A stretch of DNA of 64,000 nt from Candidatus Cloacimonas sp. (GTDB lineage: Bacteria; Cloacimonadota; Cloacimonadia; Cloacimonadales; Cloacimonadaceae), in NCBI GenBank assembly GCA_023227825.1, contig JALOCJ010000005.1:124001-188000 (forward strand). The letters run 5' to 3'. The number at the start of each line of letters is the position of its first letter. Position 1 is the stretch's first letter. Positions 53,835-62,289 of this stretch are shown here, in pieces. The position numbers and the translations under genes were made by a program. Below the pieces are notes generated by a model. The model was given only the letters and a program-made list of their open reading frames with translations. It ran no database searches and was not told the origin of the DNA.

Positions 53835-54202
53835 CCACCGTTTAAATCGTGAATTTTACGAGTGACTTACGCCACTATCTCTCCCAGCCAATTACCCTCC
53901 TCAGGGATAGCTTCCGTATAAAAATATTCAAAAATGAATAAATGTATCATTTTACTCTGCCATTCTGTATCATTTTAGATTACCATTGACTGGCTACTGT
54001 TAAAAGACGAGGATATCGTTCTTCCGGAATAAAAAAGCCCAAAAGGTAATATTACAATAACGATGGTAGCGTAAGCCCATCGGGGAATGAGGAAGGAAAA
54101 AAAGGTAGATGCTTTTTCAATACAGGGGAAAGATTTTTCTTGTCTTTTTTCAGGATTGTAAATTATAGGTATTAGAAGAAAAAGATAATGTTAAAGTATT
54201 GG
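53835..54202. other. non-coding remainder of the 1-kb gap
   Basis: This stretch contains a 12-bp direct repeat tgtatcatttta (53943 and 53966). It also has a degenerate GACGAGGAT hairpin with ttccggaat (54003-54030) and a small stem cgatgg/ccatcg (54061-54082). No gene is seen. Confidence 0.5.
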
Positions 54203-54238
54203 GAATTTGTGAAGGAACAGCATCCTCCGACTACACAG
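54203..54238 (+). repeat. dispersed repeat, copy 2 (partner at 43081)
   Basis: This is the inverted copy of the element at 43081-43116. It lies 33 bases before the aminotransferase start and would be part of a longer, unlikely N-terminal frame beginning at 54199. Confidence 0.7.
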
Positions 54239-54270
54239 AAATAAAATTAAAAAATATAAAGGAATCTAAA

Positions 54271-55488
54271 ATGGAACTCTCTAAACGAGCCCGAGAAATT
54301 CAGGCATCACCTATCCGAAAATTGAATCCTTATGCCAATTCCGCTAAAAAAAGAGGAATAAAGGTATATCATCTTAATATTGGACAACCCGATTTACCTA
54401 CTCCCAAAGAAATGTTGAAAGCATATCACGAATTTTCTGATGAAGTTTTAGCTTACGGACCTTCCCAAGGTCTTGATCTTTATCGTGAGGGCTTAGTTAA
54501 CTATTATGGAAATTTAGGCATTAAACTGAATGTAGAAGATATAATTGTAACAACCGGCGGTAGCGAAGCAATTACTTTCGCGATGATGGTTGTTGGCGAA
54601 GTTGGAGACGAAATAATTGTTCCTGAACCGTTTTATACAAACTATAACGGTTTTGCTACTATGGCAGGTATAACTTTAATACCTTTAACAACTTACGCAG
54701 AAGATGGTTTTGCTTTACCGGATAACCAGGCAATAGAAAAGAAAATCACTTCTAAAACCAAAGCCATAATGCTTTGCAATCCGGGAAATCCAACGGGAAC
54801 TGTTTACAGTAAAGAAGAAATTTTTCGCACTGCTGATTTGGCAAAACGCAAGGGCTTGTATTTTATTTCCGATGAGGTCTATCGGGAGTTTATTTATGAT
54901 GGATTAAGCCATACCAGCGTTCTTGAAGTTCCTGATTTTGAGGAAAACGCTATTTTAGTAGATAGTGTTTCTAAACGCTACAGTGCTTGTGGAGCCAGAA
55001 TTGGATGTATTGTAAGCAAAAATAGGGAAATAATGTCCGCTGTATTAAAATTTGCTCAGGCGCGTTTATGCCCTCCAACCGTAGATCAATTAGCTGCGAA
55101 TGCAGGAATTTACTTACCTGAAACCTACTTTGAACAGTTAAGACAAGAATATCAATCCCGGCGTGATTTGGTATTAAATGAACTGGAAAAAATTCCTGGT
55201 GTTATTTGTAAAAAGCCGGAAGGAGCTTTTTATATCTTTGCCAAGCTTCCTATTGACGATGCAGAAGATTTTATTATCTGGATGCTGAAGGAATTTCAAA
55301 TTGATAATGAAACCGTTATGGCTGCTCCAGGTGACGGATTTTATGCTACACCTAACTTAGGAAAAAATGAACTTCGCTTGGCTTATATTCTCTGTAAAGA
55401 AGACCTGCAAAAAGCAATGCACATCTTTAAAAAAGGACTTGCTGTTTATCAGGAAATGCATTTAGCAAAAGCAAGTTCAAAATGTTAA
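54271..55488 (+). CDS. class I/II pyridoxal-phosphate aminotransferase (aspartate-type)
   Basis: This 405-residue fold-I aminotransferase shows NIGQPDLPTP, VTTGGSEAITFAMM, NPGNPTGTVYS (PLP-binding Asn), FISDEVYREFIYDG (Asp-Tyr) and SVSKRYSACGARIGC (Schiff-base Lys in SVSKRYS), with a C-terminal LRLAY Arg. It most resembles AspC/AspB-like enzymes; substrate is uncertain. The ATG at 54271 follows AAAGGAATCT; an upstream ATG at 54199 lies in a dispersed repeat. It would suit an amino-acid-fermenting lifestyle. Confidence 0.92.
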   Translation: MELSKRAREIQASPIRKLNPYANSAKKRGIKVYHLNIGQPDLPTPKEMLKAYHEFSDEVLAYGPSQGLDLYREGLVNYYGNLGIKLNVEDIIVTTGGSEAITFAMMVVGEVGDEIIVPEPFYTNYNGFATMAGITLIPLTTYAEDGFALPDNQAIEKKITSKTKAIMLCNPGNPTGTVYSKEEIFRTADLAKRKGLYFISDEVYREFIYDGLSHTSVLEVPDFEENAILVDSVSKRYSACGARIGCIVSKNREIMSAVLKFAQARLCPPTVDQLAANAGIYLPETYFEQLRQEYQSRRDLVLNELEKIPGVICKKPEGAFYIFAKLPIDDAEDFIIWMLKEFQIDNETVMAAPGDGFYATPNLGKNELRLAYILCKEDLQKAMHIFKKGLAVYQEMHLAKASSKC

Positions 55489-55585
55489 AAGGAAAAAATA
55501 ACGAAAATAGAAGAAGATTTTCATAATGCCAAGGCAAACAGGAAACTGAGAAATCCCGAATAAGGAGAAATAAAGGGAAAATAGT

Positions 55586-56518
55586 ATGAAAACAAAAGGG
55601 AAAATCTCTCCCTATCTCTATATCCTGCCAGCTCTGTTTTTGCTGGTTGCTTTTCGTTTAATACCAATAGTAATGAGCTTTGTGCTCAGCTTTTTTGATT
55701 GGTCAATTAGAGGTACAGGGAAATTCATCGGCTTGCTTAATTATGCTAATATGCTGAAAGATAGTGTCTTTTGGCAGTCAATGGGTAATACTTTCTGGTT
55801 GGTAATTTTTATTGTCCCCTTAAGTATAATTTTTTCTTTGCTTTTTGCTGTTCTCCTAAATAATATTAAAGCTGTTAAAGGACTCTTTCGCACTGTCTAT
55901 TTTATGCCTTATGTAACTTCTTTGGTAGCTGTTTCTATTGTGTGGAAACTGATGTTCAATGAACAAACCGGCTTAATAAATACTTTAATCGGCTATATTG
56001 GCATCCCGCCTCAAAAATGGTTATCCGAATCCAGAGGTATATTTGAATTGCTGTTTGCCAAAACGGGAGTTACTTTTCCCCGATTTTTAGGGGGACCTTC
56101 TCAAGCTCTTTTTGCCATTATTATTATGACGGTTTGGAAGGGTTTGGGCTATAATACTATTATTTATCTTGCCGGTTTGCAGAACATTTCCAGGGTCTAT
56201 TATGAGGCAGCGGAAATTGATGGCGCCAGTAAAATTAAACAGTTCTTCAAAATAACCCTGCCATTGGTTTCCCCCACTACTTTTTATGTATTATTAATGA
56301 CTACCATTGTCACCTTTCAGACCTTTTCTCAGGTCTATTTAATGACGGATAAAGGTGGACCGTTAAATACTACAAAGCTGATTGTGTATTACATTTATGA
56401 AAAGGGCTTTGACACTCTGGAAATGGGTTATGCCAGTGCTGTTGCCTTAGCTCTTTTCCTTATTATCCTTACTTTAACTGTTTTCCAGAGACGCCTGGAA
56501 AAATATGTTAATTATTAA
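55586..56518 (+). CDS. sugar-type ABC transporter permease (MalF/UgpA-like)
   Basis: This 310-residue permease has about six membrane helices, with PYLYILPALFLLVAFRLIPI at the start and the EAA loop YYEAAEIDGASKIKQFFKITLPL. The family imports carbohydrates, glycerol phosphate or related solutes with a binding protein and a MalK-type ATPase. Neither is in the window. It is 15 bases from the second permease gene. Confidence 0.93.
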   Translation: MKTKGKISPYLYILPALFLLVAFRLIPIVMSFVLSFFDWSIRGTGKFIGLLNYANMLKDSVFWQSMGNTFWLVIFIVPLSIIFSLLFAVLLNNIKAVKGLFRTVYFMPYVTSLVAVSIVWKLMFNEQTGLINTLIGYIGIPPQKWLSESRGIFELLFAKTGVTFPRFLGGPSQALFAIIIMTVWKGLGYNTIIYLAGLQNISRVYYEAAEIDGASKIKQFFKITLPLVSPTTFYVLLMTTIVTFQTFSQVYLMTDKGGPLNTTKLIVYYIYEKGFDTLEMGYASAVALALFLIILTLTVFQRRLEKYVNY

Positions 56519-56533
56519 AGAAGGAGAAAGAAA

Positions 56534-57520
56534 ATGCCAGAACAAATTCGTATGACTATTATCTATGCAGTTCTTATTATCTGTGGAATAGGTATGGTTC
56601 TTCCTTTCCTCTGGATGCTTTCCACTTCTTTAATGACCCAATCTGAATTCAATAAACAGGAACGCATTTTCATACCCAAAGAAACATATTTTGAATGGGA
56701 TAACGGAAACCAAAAACAGAAAGTAATATTTGTGCAGAACAAAGGAAAAACCAGTATTATCCACTTATTGAATAGCGAGGATAAAATAATTGAAGAATAT
56801 AAGGAAGTCCCCACTACTCAAGTAAAAAAGGTTACAAAAAACCCCAGTTTTCACTGGCAAAATTATGTTAAAGCATTCAATAAAGTTCCTTTTATTATTT
56901 ACTTTAAAAATACCCTGCTGGTGAGTTTCTTCACTTTAATCGGAGTGCTGATAACTTCTACCCTTGCTGCTTATGCTTTTGCCCGAATGGAATTTTTCGG
57001 AAGGGACTTTTTGTTCTATCTGTTTTTAAGTATGATGATGGTGCCAGAACCAATTTATTTGGTTTCTTCTTATGTTTTGCTGGATAAAATAAATTGGCTG
57101 AATACTTATCAAGCATTAATCATTCCCTGGTGTGTAAATATTTTTACTATCTTTCTTTTCCGCCAGCATTTTAAATCACTGCCTCAGGAACTTTTTGATG
57201 CTGCAGCAATTGACGGTTGCAGCACTTTTGGAATGCTGTGGAGAATTATGCTTCCTCTGTCCAAATCGGTAATTGCTACTGCTTCTATTTTTTCTCTCAT
57301 TGGAAGCTGGAACAGTTTTATGTGGCCTCTTGTAATGACGGACAGTCCTGGTCTCAGAGTATTGCAAGTAGGGCTTAGCTATTTTAATCAGGAAGCATCA
57401 ACTCAAACAACACTATTGATGGCTGCTTCTACTTTCAGCATTGTCCCGATTTTGATTCTGTTCTTTATGGCGCAAAAACAAATTATAGCCAGTTATGCTA
57501 AAGCAGGACTAAAAGATTAA
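56534..57520 (+). CDS. sugar-type ABC transporter permease (MalG/UgpE-like) with hydrophilic insertion
   Basis: This 328-residue partner permease has the EAA loop ELFDAAAIDGCSTFGMLWRIMLPL and the C-terminal SFIGSWNSF-type helix (SLIGSWNSFMWPLVM). Between TM1 (about 8-32) and TM2 (about 125-147) sits a polar segment of about 80 residues (FEWDNGNQKQKVIFVQNKGK...). Most MalG-type permeases have a shorter loop here. It would face the outside and might touch the binding protein. RBS AAGAAGGAGAAAG is visible. Confidence 0.92.
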   Translation: MPEQIRMTIIYAVLIICGIGMVLPFLWMLSTSLMTQSEFNKQERIFIPKETYFEWDNGNQKQKVIFVQNKGKTSIIHLLNSEDKIIEEYKEVPTTQVKKVTKNPSFHWQNYVKAFNKVPFIIYFKNTLLVSFFTLIGVLITSTLAAYAFARMEFFGRDFLFYLFLSMMMVPEPIYLVSSYVLLDKINWLNTYQALIIPWCVNIFTIFLFRQHFKSLPQELFDAAAIDGCSTFGMLWRIMLPLSKSVIATASIFSLIGSWNSFMWPLVMTDSPGLRVLQVGLSYFNQEASTQTTLLMAASTFSIVPILILFFMAQKQIIASYAKAGLKD

Positions 57521-57532
57521 AAGGAGAAAACA

Positions 57533-60274
57533 GTGAATGCCAAAGAAATAAAGAAAAAAGCACAACTACAGAAAGCCAGACAGGCACAAAAATTACCTCC
57601 CGAATATCAAAAACCGGTTCCGTATAAAATAATTGATGATGAATCATTACGCCCCCAAAATATTGTTCCGGTAAAATTGAATCGCTGGATTGCTCTCGGG
57701 GTATTTCTTGCGGTTCTTGTTGTGTATATGCTTACTCAAGCACGCACAATGAGCTTTTGGGATAGCGGAGAATATGCAACTTGCATTAGCATTTTAGGAG
57801 TTCCCCATCCTCCTGGAAATCCTTTTTATATCTTGCTTGGCAGAGCAATAGTGGCTATTTTTGGTGGTATTTTCCCCCATGCTATGATTGCTGCCTTCAT
57901 TTCTGCTTTATTCAGTGCTCTGGCTGTGATGTTTACTTACCTGATAACTATCCAGCTTACCAGTATGCTGAAAGTTAAGTCCTGGGAAGCAATATTTGCC
58001 GGAATTATTGCTGCTTTATATACTGCTTTTTCTTTCACTTTCTGGATGAATGCAGTGGAAGCAGAGGTCTATTCTGGTTTGGTCTTTTTTGTAAACTTAA
58101 TTATCTGGCTTACATTAATCTGGGTGCAAAAAAGTCGGGATTTTTCTCACCAGAATATCCTGCTTTTAATTGCTTACCTTTTTTTCCTAGGCTTCTGTGT
58201 TCATCAGACAGCTTTACAAATAGCTCCGGCGATGCTGTTTATTGTTTGCTATCCTCTTTTAAAACAGGGAATTAAAAGTGGTAGTTTTTTGCCCAAACTG
58301 GTTGTTTATTCTATCCTTTTATTGATTGGCTATTTTCTTTTAGGAGTGATAGGTAAACAGCTGCAGATAGATGATTTAGACAAAATGGGTTTTGCTCTTG
58401 TTGCCGTTATTATTATGTTTATAGAATTGAGAAAAGTGCTTGACCGGCGAATTTGGCTTTTGGGTATTGCTTTAGTTGTAGTTGGTCTTTCCTCTCATAT
58501 ATATTTAATGGTGCGAGCTGCAGATAGACCTTTTATCAATGAAGGCAATCCTAGTAACTGGAAAATGTTTCAGGAATATGTTTTAAGAAAACAATACGGA
58601 AATACAAGTTTTGTGCAAAGAAGGGGAAATTTCTTTCAAGACCAATTAAATTATCACTTTTTACGCTATTTCAGTATGCAATGGTTAAATGAACCGTTTT
58701 TCACAAAATTCTTAGGAGTTACTTCCGGTCTGTTAAAGCCAATTGCCAATATCTTTATTGCCTTTTTAGGAATAGCGGGAGCTGTTTTACAATTCAGAAA
58801 GAATAAACACAGTTTTTGGTATTTCTTCTCTATTATTTTGCTAACTACAATTGTGATGGTTTTCGTGATGAATCTTTCCAGTGCCGAAGTGCGTGATAGA
58901 GATTACTTTTTTGTAGTTGCCTATAATATGTGGGCAATCTGGATGGGAATGGGTGCCTTGGCATTAGTTACCTTGTGGAATAGTAAACCTGTAAGAGTTG
59001 CTTTACTTATTATTATGTGCCTTTTGCCTGTTAGTAATTTTATTTCTCAGTATAAAATCCACGACCGTTCTCAGGAATTTATCGCTCTGGATTATGGACT
59101 GAATTTCCTTAATTCGGTTGAGGAAAATGCAATTATATTCACTAATGGAGATAACGATACTTTTCCGCTCTGGTATGCTCAAGCGGTTAAAGACCCTTTT
59201 GCCAAAGAGAATATCTATCCTGCCAGAGATGTTTATCCCACGCAGGAAAGTAAAACAGCAATAGCTAAAGCAAATAACTATAAAAATAAATGCCTGAAGG
59301 GTATCCGGAAAGATGTTTCAGTAGCCAACCTGTCTCTTCTAAATACACCCTGGTATATCAGGCAGCTCAGAGATCAGGAAGGAATTCTGTTTAATATCCC
59401 TGATGACCAATTAGATGATCTTTACCCGCAAAAAGTGAAAGAACCCTTAGTTATTCCTGGACCTCCGAATCATCCTGAAATGGGCTTTACAATGACCATA
59501 CCGGAATCTGCTGAATGGAGAGAAAATGAACCTTTTTATCGTATTTCCGATCTTGCTGTAATGCAAATTGTGAAAGATAATTATGGCAAACGCCCTATTT
59601 ATTTTGCTGTAACCTGTGAAAGCTATATCAATTTTAATGATTATATCCGTAATGAAGGTATGGTAGGCAGAATTGTATCCACTCCTAAAGACGGTCAGAT
59701 TGACCCTGAACGCTTGTTACATAATATTGATGTGGTCTATAATTACCGCTCTATAGATGATAAAAAGGTCTATAAAGATGAAAATATGAAACGCCTCGTA
59801 ATGAATTATGGTTCCGGCTTTGTGCGTGCTGCCAATTATTTTGTGGATAACGGAAATTATCCTAAGGCATTGGAATATATTAATAAAGCAAAAAAATTTG
59901 TAGATGATGAATTAAAACTGACCGAATTCTATACTAACTATTACAGCAAAACGGGTCAGTGGAACAAACTGGATGAATTTATTGACCAACATATAGCTCA
60001 GCATCCAGAGGGCTGGAAGATTTATTTAAGCTATATAATAGCTCATTTGGTAGATAATTATCCAGATAAAATCCTCACTTACCTCAAAAAAGGTTTCCTG
60101 CTTTTTCCGGAACAGGAATATTTTGCCCAATTAGCTGTCGGTTATGCTCAAGAATATAAAGAATTTGATGCAGTTCAAAAACTGCTTAATGAAGTCCGTC
60201 CAAAACTCCAATATGATATAAGCGGATACCAGTCAGACCTGGAAGAACTCTCTAAACAAAAAATGAGCGAATGA
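57533..60274 (+). CDS. DUF2723 membrane protein with C-terminal TPR-like helices
   Basis: This 913-residue protein has a GTG start behind AAAAGGAGAAAA. After a polar leader of about 50 residues, it has about ten or more membrane helices. The DUF2723 hallmark is SFWDSGEYATCISILGVPHP, then PGNPFYILLGR. The acidic DSGE resembles the catalytic loop of GT-C (PMT-type) mannosyltransferases, so a lipid-linked sugar transfer is plausible; this is inference. The soluble C-terminal third (about 790-905) carries helical-repeat sequence (YPKALEYINKAKKF) like TPR. It lies 12 bases after the permease gene. Confidence 0.85.
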   Translation: MNAKEIKKKAQLQKARQAQKLPPEYQKPVPYKIIDDESLRPQNIVPVKLNRWIALGVFLAVLVVYMLTQARTMSFWDSGEYATCISILGVPHPPGNPFYILLGRAIVAIFGGIFPHAMIAAFISALFSALAVMFTYLITIQLTSMLKVKSWEAIFAGIIAALYTAFSFTFWMNAVEAEVYSGLVFFVNLIIWLTLIWVQKSRDFSHQNILLLIAYLFFLGFCVHQTALQIAPAMLFIVCYPLLKQGIKSGSFLPKLVVYSILLLIGYFLLGVIGKQLQIDDLDKMGFALVAVIIMFIELRKVLDRRIWLLGIALVVVGLSSHIYLMVRAADRPFINEGNPSNWKMFQEYVLRKQYGNTSFVQRRGNFFQDQLNYHFLRYFSMQWLNEPFFTKFLGVTSGLLKPIANIFIAFLGIAGAVLQFRKNKHSFWYFFSIILLTTIVMVFVMNLSSAEVRDRDYFFVVAYNMWAIWMGMGALALVTLWNSKPVRVALLIIMCLLPVSNFISQYKIHDRSQEFIALDYGLNFLNSVEENAIIFTNGDNDTFPLWYAQAVKDPFAKENIYPARDVYPTQESKTAIAKANNYKNKCLKGIRKDVSVANLSLLNTPWYIRQLRDQEGILFNIPDDQLDDLYPQKVKEPLVIPGPPNHPEMGFTMTIPESAEWRENEPFYRISDLAVMQIVKDNYGKRPIYFAVTCESYINFNDYIRNEGMVGRIVSTPKDGQIDPERLLHNIDVVYNYRSIDDKKVYKDENMKRLVMNYGSGFVRAANYFVDNGNYPKALEYINKAKKFVDDELKLTEFYTNYYSKTGQWNKLDEFIDQHIAQHPEGWKIYLSYIIAHLVDNYPDKILTYLKKGFLLFPEQEYFAQLAVGYAQEYKEFDAVQKLLNEVRPKLQYDISGYQSDLEELSKQKMSE

Positions 60275-60300
60275 ATTAATTGAGATGGTGAGAGATTTTT

Positions 60301-60507
60301 CCGGAAAAACGACGTCTTCGTCGTTTATATTGGTTGACGGGGACGTCAACCATCCGGAAAAACGATGTCCTCGTCGTTTATATTGGTTGACCAGGAGGTC
60401 AACCTTCCGGAAAAACGATGTCCTCATCGTTTATATTGGTTGACCAGGAGGTCAACCTTCCGGAAAAACGATGTCCCCATCGTTTATAATCACCGGAAAA
60501 ACGACAA
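60301..60507. repeat. 53-bp tandem repeat array of hairpin pairs
   Basis: Units begin (ccggaaaaacga) at 60301, 60354, 60407 and 60460, exactly 53 bp apart, with a partial fifth at 60493. Each unit combines an aaacga-N-tcgttt hairpin and a ggttgac-N-gtcaacc hairpin joined by ttatat, with ttccgga between units. Loop and stem bases vary between copies in a compensating way (e.g. ctcgtcgttt, ctcatcgttt, cccatcgttt). Confidence 0.92.
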
Positions 60508-60557
60508 TACCACTTTCCCGTTATAGTAAAAGAAAATAAATATAGGAAACAGCTAAA

Positions 60558-61355
60558 ATGAGCAAAGAAAGCAAAAGGCAAATCCTCAGACACACAATCC
60601 AACTGCTTTTTTTGCTGTCATCCCTGGCTTTTTTTGCCGGGCTTATCTTCTTTGCTTTGCCCTATACTATTCATAATATTTGTCCTTATGCTATAGTTTG
60701 TTTCGGCTTAAGCAAAAACATCCTTATTCAATATCTTGGAAATCCGTTCGCTTTAACAATTGCCTTTAGCTTTTTAATATTGGTGTTAACGATTTTTTGC
60801 GGACGCCTTTTCTGTTCCTATTTTTGCCCCCTGGGAACTATGCAAGAAATTATCTATGCTCTTTTCGGCAAAAAGAGAAGAAGTAGAAAACAAATCCCTC
60901 TATATCTGGAAAGGCTTTTTGCCTCCGTAAAGTATATGGTATTAATAATAACTATCCTCTTATCCCTTGTCGGTGGGAACTATATCTTTATTCGCTTATG
61001 CCCTGTCTATGCTTTGTCTCTATTGCCCAATATAACTATTTTAGGTTTGATTGTTGCCCTCTTGATAATTGTAGCAGGGATTTTTCAGGAACGATTCTGG
61101 TGTCGTTTCCTCTGTCCTTATGCCGCTTTAATGAACTTGTTTCAATACTTGGGAAAGTTAGTTCATTTTCCTTACTTAAAAATTTACCGTAATCTGGAAC
61201 GCTGCAACGATTGCGAAATCTGTTCTCTATCCTGTCCGATGAATATCAATATTACGGAAGAAGAATATGTGCAGAACCCGAATTGCATTCTTTGTTTCAG
61301 ATGTATGGATAAATGCCCTAAACCCGAAACCCTTAAAGTCCAGAGGGAAAAATAA
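60558..61355 (+). CDS. NapH/CcoG-like membrane 4Fe-4S electron-transfer protein
   Basis: This 265-residue inner-membrane protein has about four to five helices. It has two membrane-proximal Cys motifs (CGRLFCSYFCPLG and CRFLCPYAALM), which give the NapH/NosR family its name. Two C-terminal ferredoxin motifs follow (CNDCEICSLSCPM and CILCFRCMDKCP), so it could hold two 4Fe-4S clusters. Such proteins pass electrons from the quinone pool or the cytosol. The start is the ATG at 60558 after an aggaaacagctaaa leader. It abuts the next gene (61356) without a gap. Confidence 0.85.
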   Translation: MSKESKRQILRHTIQLLFLLSSLAFFAGLIFFALPYTIHNICPYAIVCFGLSKNILIQYLGNPFALTIAFSFLILVLTIFCGRLFCSYFCPLGTMQEIIYALFGKKRRSRKQIPLYLERLFASVKYMVLIITILLSLVGGNYIFIRLCPVYALSLLPNITILGLIVALLIIVAGIFQERFWCRFLCPYAALMNLFQYLGKLVHFPYLKIYRNLERCNDCEICSLSCPMNINITEEEYVQNPNCILCFRCMDKCPKPETLKVQREK

Positions 61356-61844
61356 ATGAGAACTATTTTACAAATATTGGTATTGCTGCTTTTGGGCAGC
61401 ATTCTTTTGTTCCTGTTCTATAATGCTTTCCTGCCTTCAAAAACTGTTCCATTGAACTCAATTAAAGAAATTGTTCCTGAACCTGATAGCATAAAAGAGA
61501 AATCTTTTGTTCAAAAACCCCAATCCAATACTGCAAAAGCAAAAACTGCCTCTGCTAATAAATATCAAGATAAAAATAATATAGATAAACTGCCAGATGA
61601 GATTAAACCTGAAACACTGGAACCTGCAGAAACAACAATATCCTCCCCTAAAACAACCTACCAGGTAAATCAAGACCTGTGTATTGGCTGTAAACTCTGT
61701 CTCCGCTATTGCCCTGAAGGAGCTATTTCTCTGAAAAACGGTAAAGCTATAATTGATACAACTAAATGCACTGCTTGTGGAATCTGCTATGAAGGCAATA
61801 AGAAAAACTTTTCCGGTTGCCCGGTTGGCGGTGTATTTTATTAA
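61356..61844 (+). CDS. membrane-anchored ferredoxin (2 x 4Fe-4S)
   Basis: This 162-residue protein has one N-terminal helix (ILQILVLLLLGSILLFLFYN) and a low-complexity Lys/Pro/Ala/Glu linker (about 27-105). A C-terminal ferredoxin domain follows: CIGCKLCLRYCPEGAI and CTACGICYEGNKKNFSGCPVGG. The spacing of the second motif (CxxCxxC...13...CP) is longer than usual. It probably takes electrons from or gives them to the NapH-like partner immediately upstream (no intergenic gap). Which side of the membrane the clusters face is not evident. Confidence 0.85.
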   Translation: MRTILQILVLLLLGSILLFLFYNAFLPSKTVPLNSIKEIVPEPDSIKEKSFVQKPQSNTAKAKTASANKYQDKNNIDKLPDEIKPETLEPAETTISSPKTTYQVNQDLCIGCKLCLRYCPEGAISLKNGKAIIDTTKCTACGICYEGNKKNFSGCPVGGVFY

Positions 61845-61928
61845 AAGTTGCGTGATTATGGAAGTGCGGAAGTTTATGAAAAAAGCAATACCTGCTCTAA
61901 ATACTCCAAGTAATTCTTATATATCATA

Positions 61929-62036
61929 AATCTGCGTAATCTGCGTAATCTTCGTGCTTACATATTTTCGGTGGCTTCGGTGTTTTCGGTGGCTAATTAT
62001 AATAAATCCCGTAAATCCTGATAATCCTGTTCATCC
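61929..62036. repeat. micro-repeat region
   Basis: Short words recur: tctgcgtaa (61931, 61940), ttcggtggc (61958, 61985), and aatcc(c/t)gta/aatcctg (62004-62030). Related atctgtgtaatctgtgag lies at 62123. This 445-bp gap (61845-62289) otherwise holds the hairpins and palindrome listed separately. Confidence 0.5.
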
Positions 62037-62055
62037 CAGACCTATTATCTTTTTT

Positions 62056-62108
62056 GGTTGACGGGGACGTCAACCTTCCGGAAAAAGTGGTTGACGAGGA
62101 CATCAACC
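62056..62108. repeat. two dispersed ggttgac hairpins
   Basis: ggttgacggggacgtcaacc (62056-62075) is perfectly self-complementary around gggg, and ggttgacgaggacatcaacc (62089-62108) nearly so, separated by ttccggaaaaagt. They belong to the same family as the 60301 array. Confidence 0.8.
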
Positions 62109-62234
62109 TTCCTGTATTTTTTTATCTGTGTAATCTGTGAGAGACATTCACAATTCCGCTTGACAAAATAGTAACTCCCTATTTTCATAAACTTCAGTTG
62201 CTGAAAGCCACTTTTCCAAAAATGTATTTCAGCG

Positions 62235-62254
62235 TTATAACTCTTTAGTTATAA
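62235..62254. promoter_or_regulatory. palindrome upstream of nrdD
   Basis: TTATAAC-tcttta-GTTATAA sits 36 bp before the nrdD ATG. It may be an operator or leader hairpin. A TTGACA at 62160-62165 might be the -35 element, although no clear -10 follows. Confidence 0.35.
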
Positions 62255-62289
62255 ATAAGATATTGACTTAAAAATATAGAGGTTCTGAG

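Noticed and set aside
60301..60507. CRISPR array
   Set aside because: The 53-bp units contain two hairpins each; the apparent spacers are themselves repeated, and no cas genes are present.
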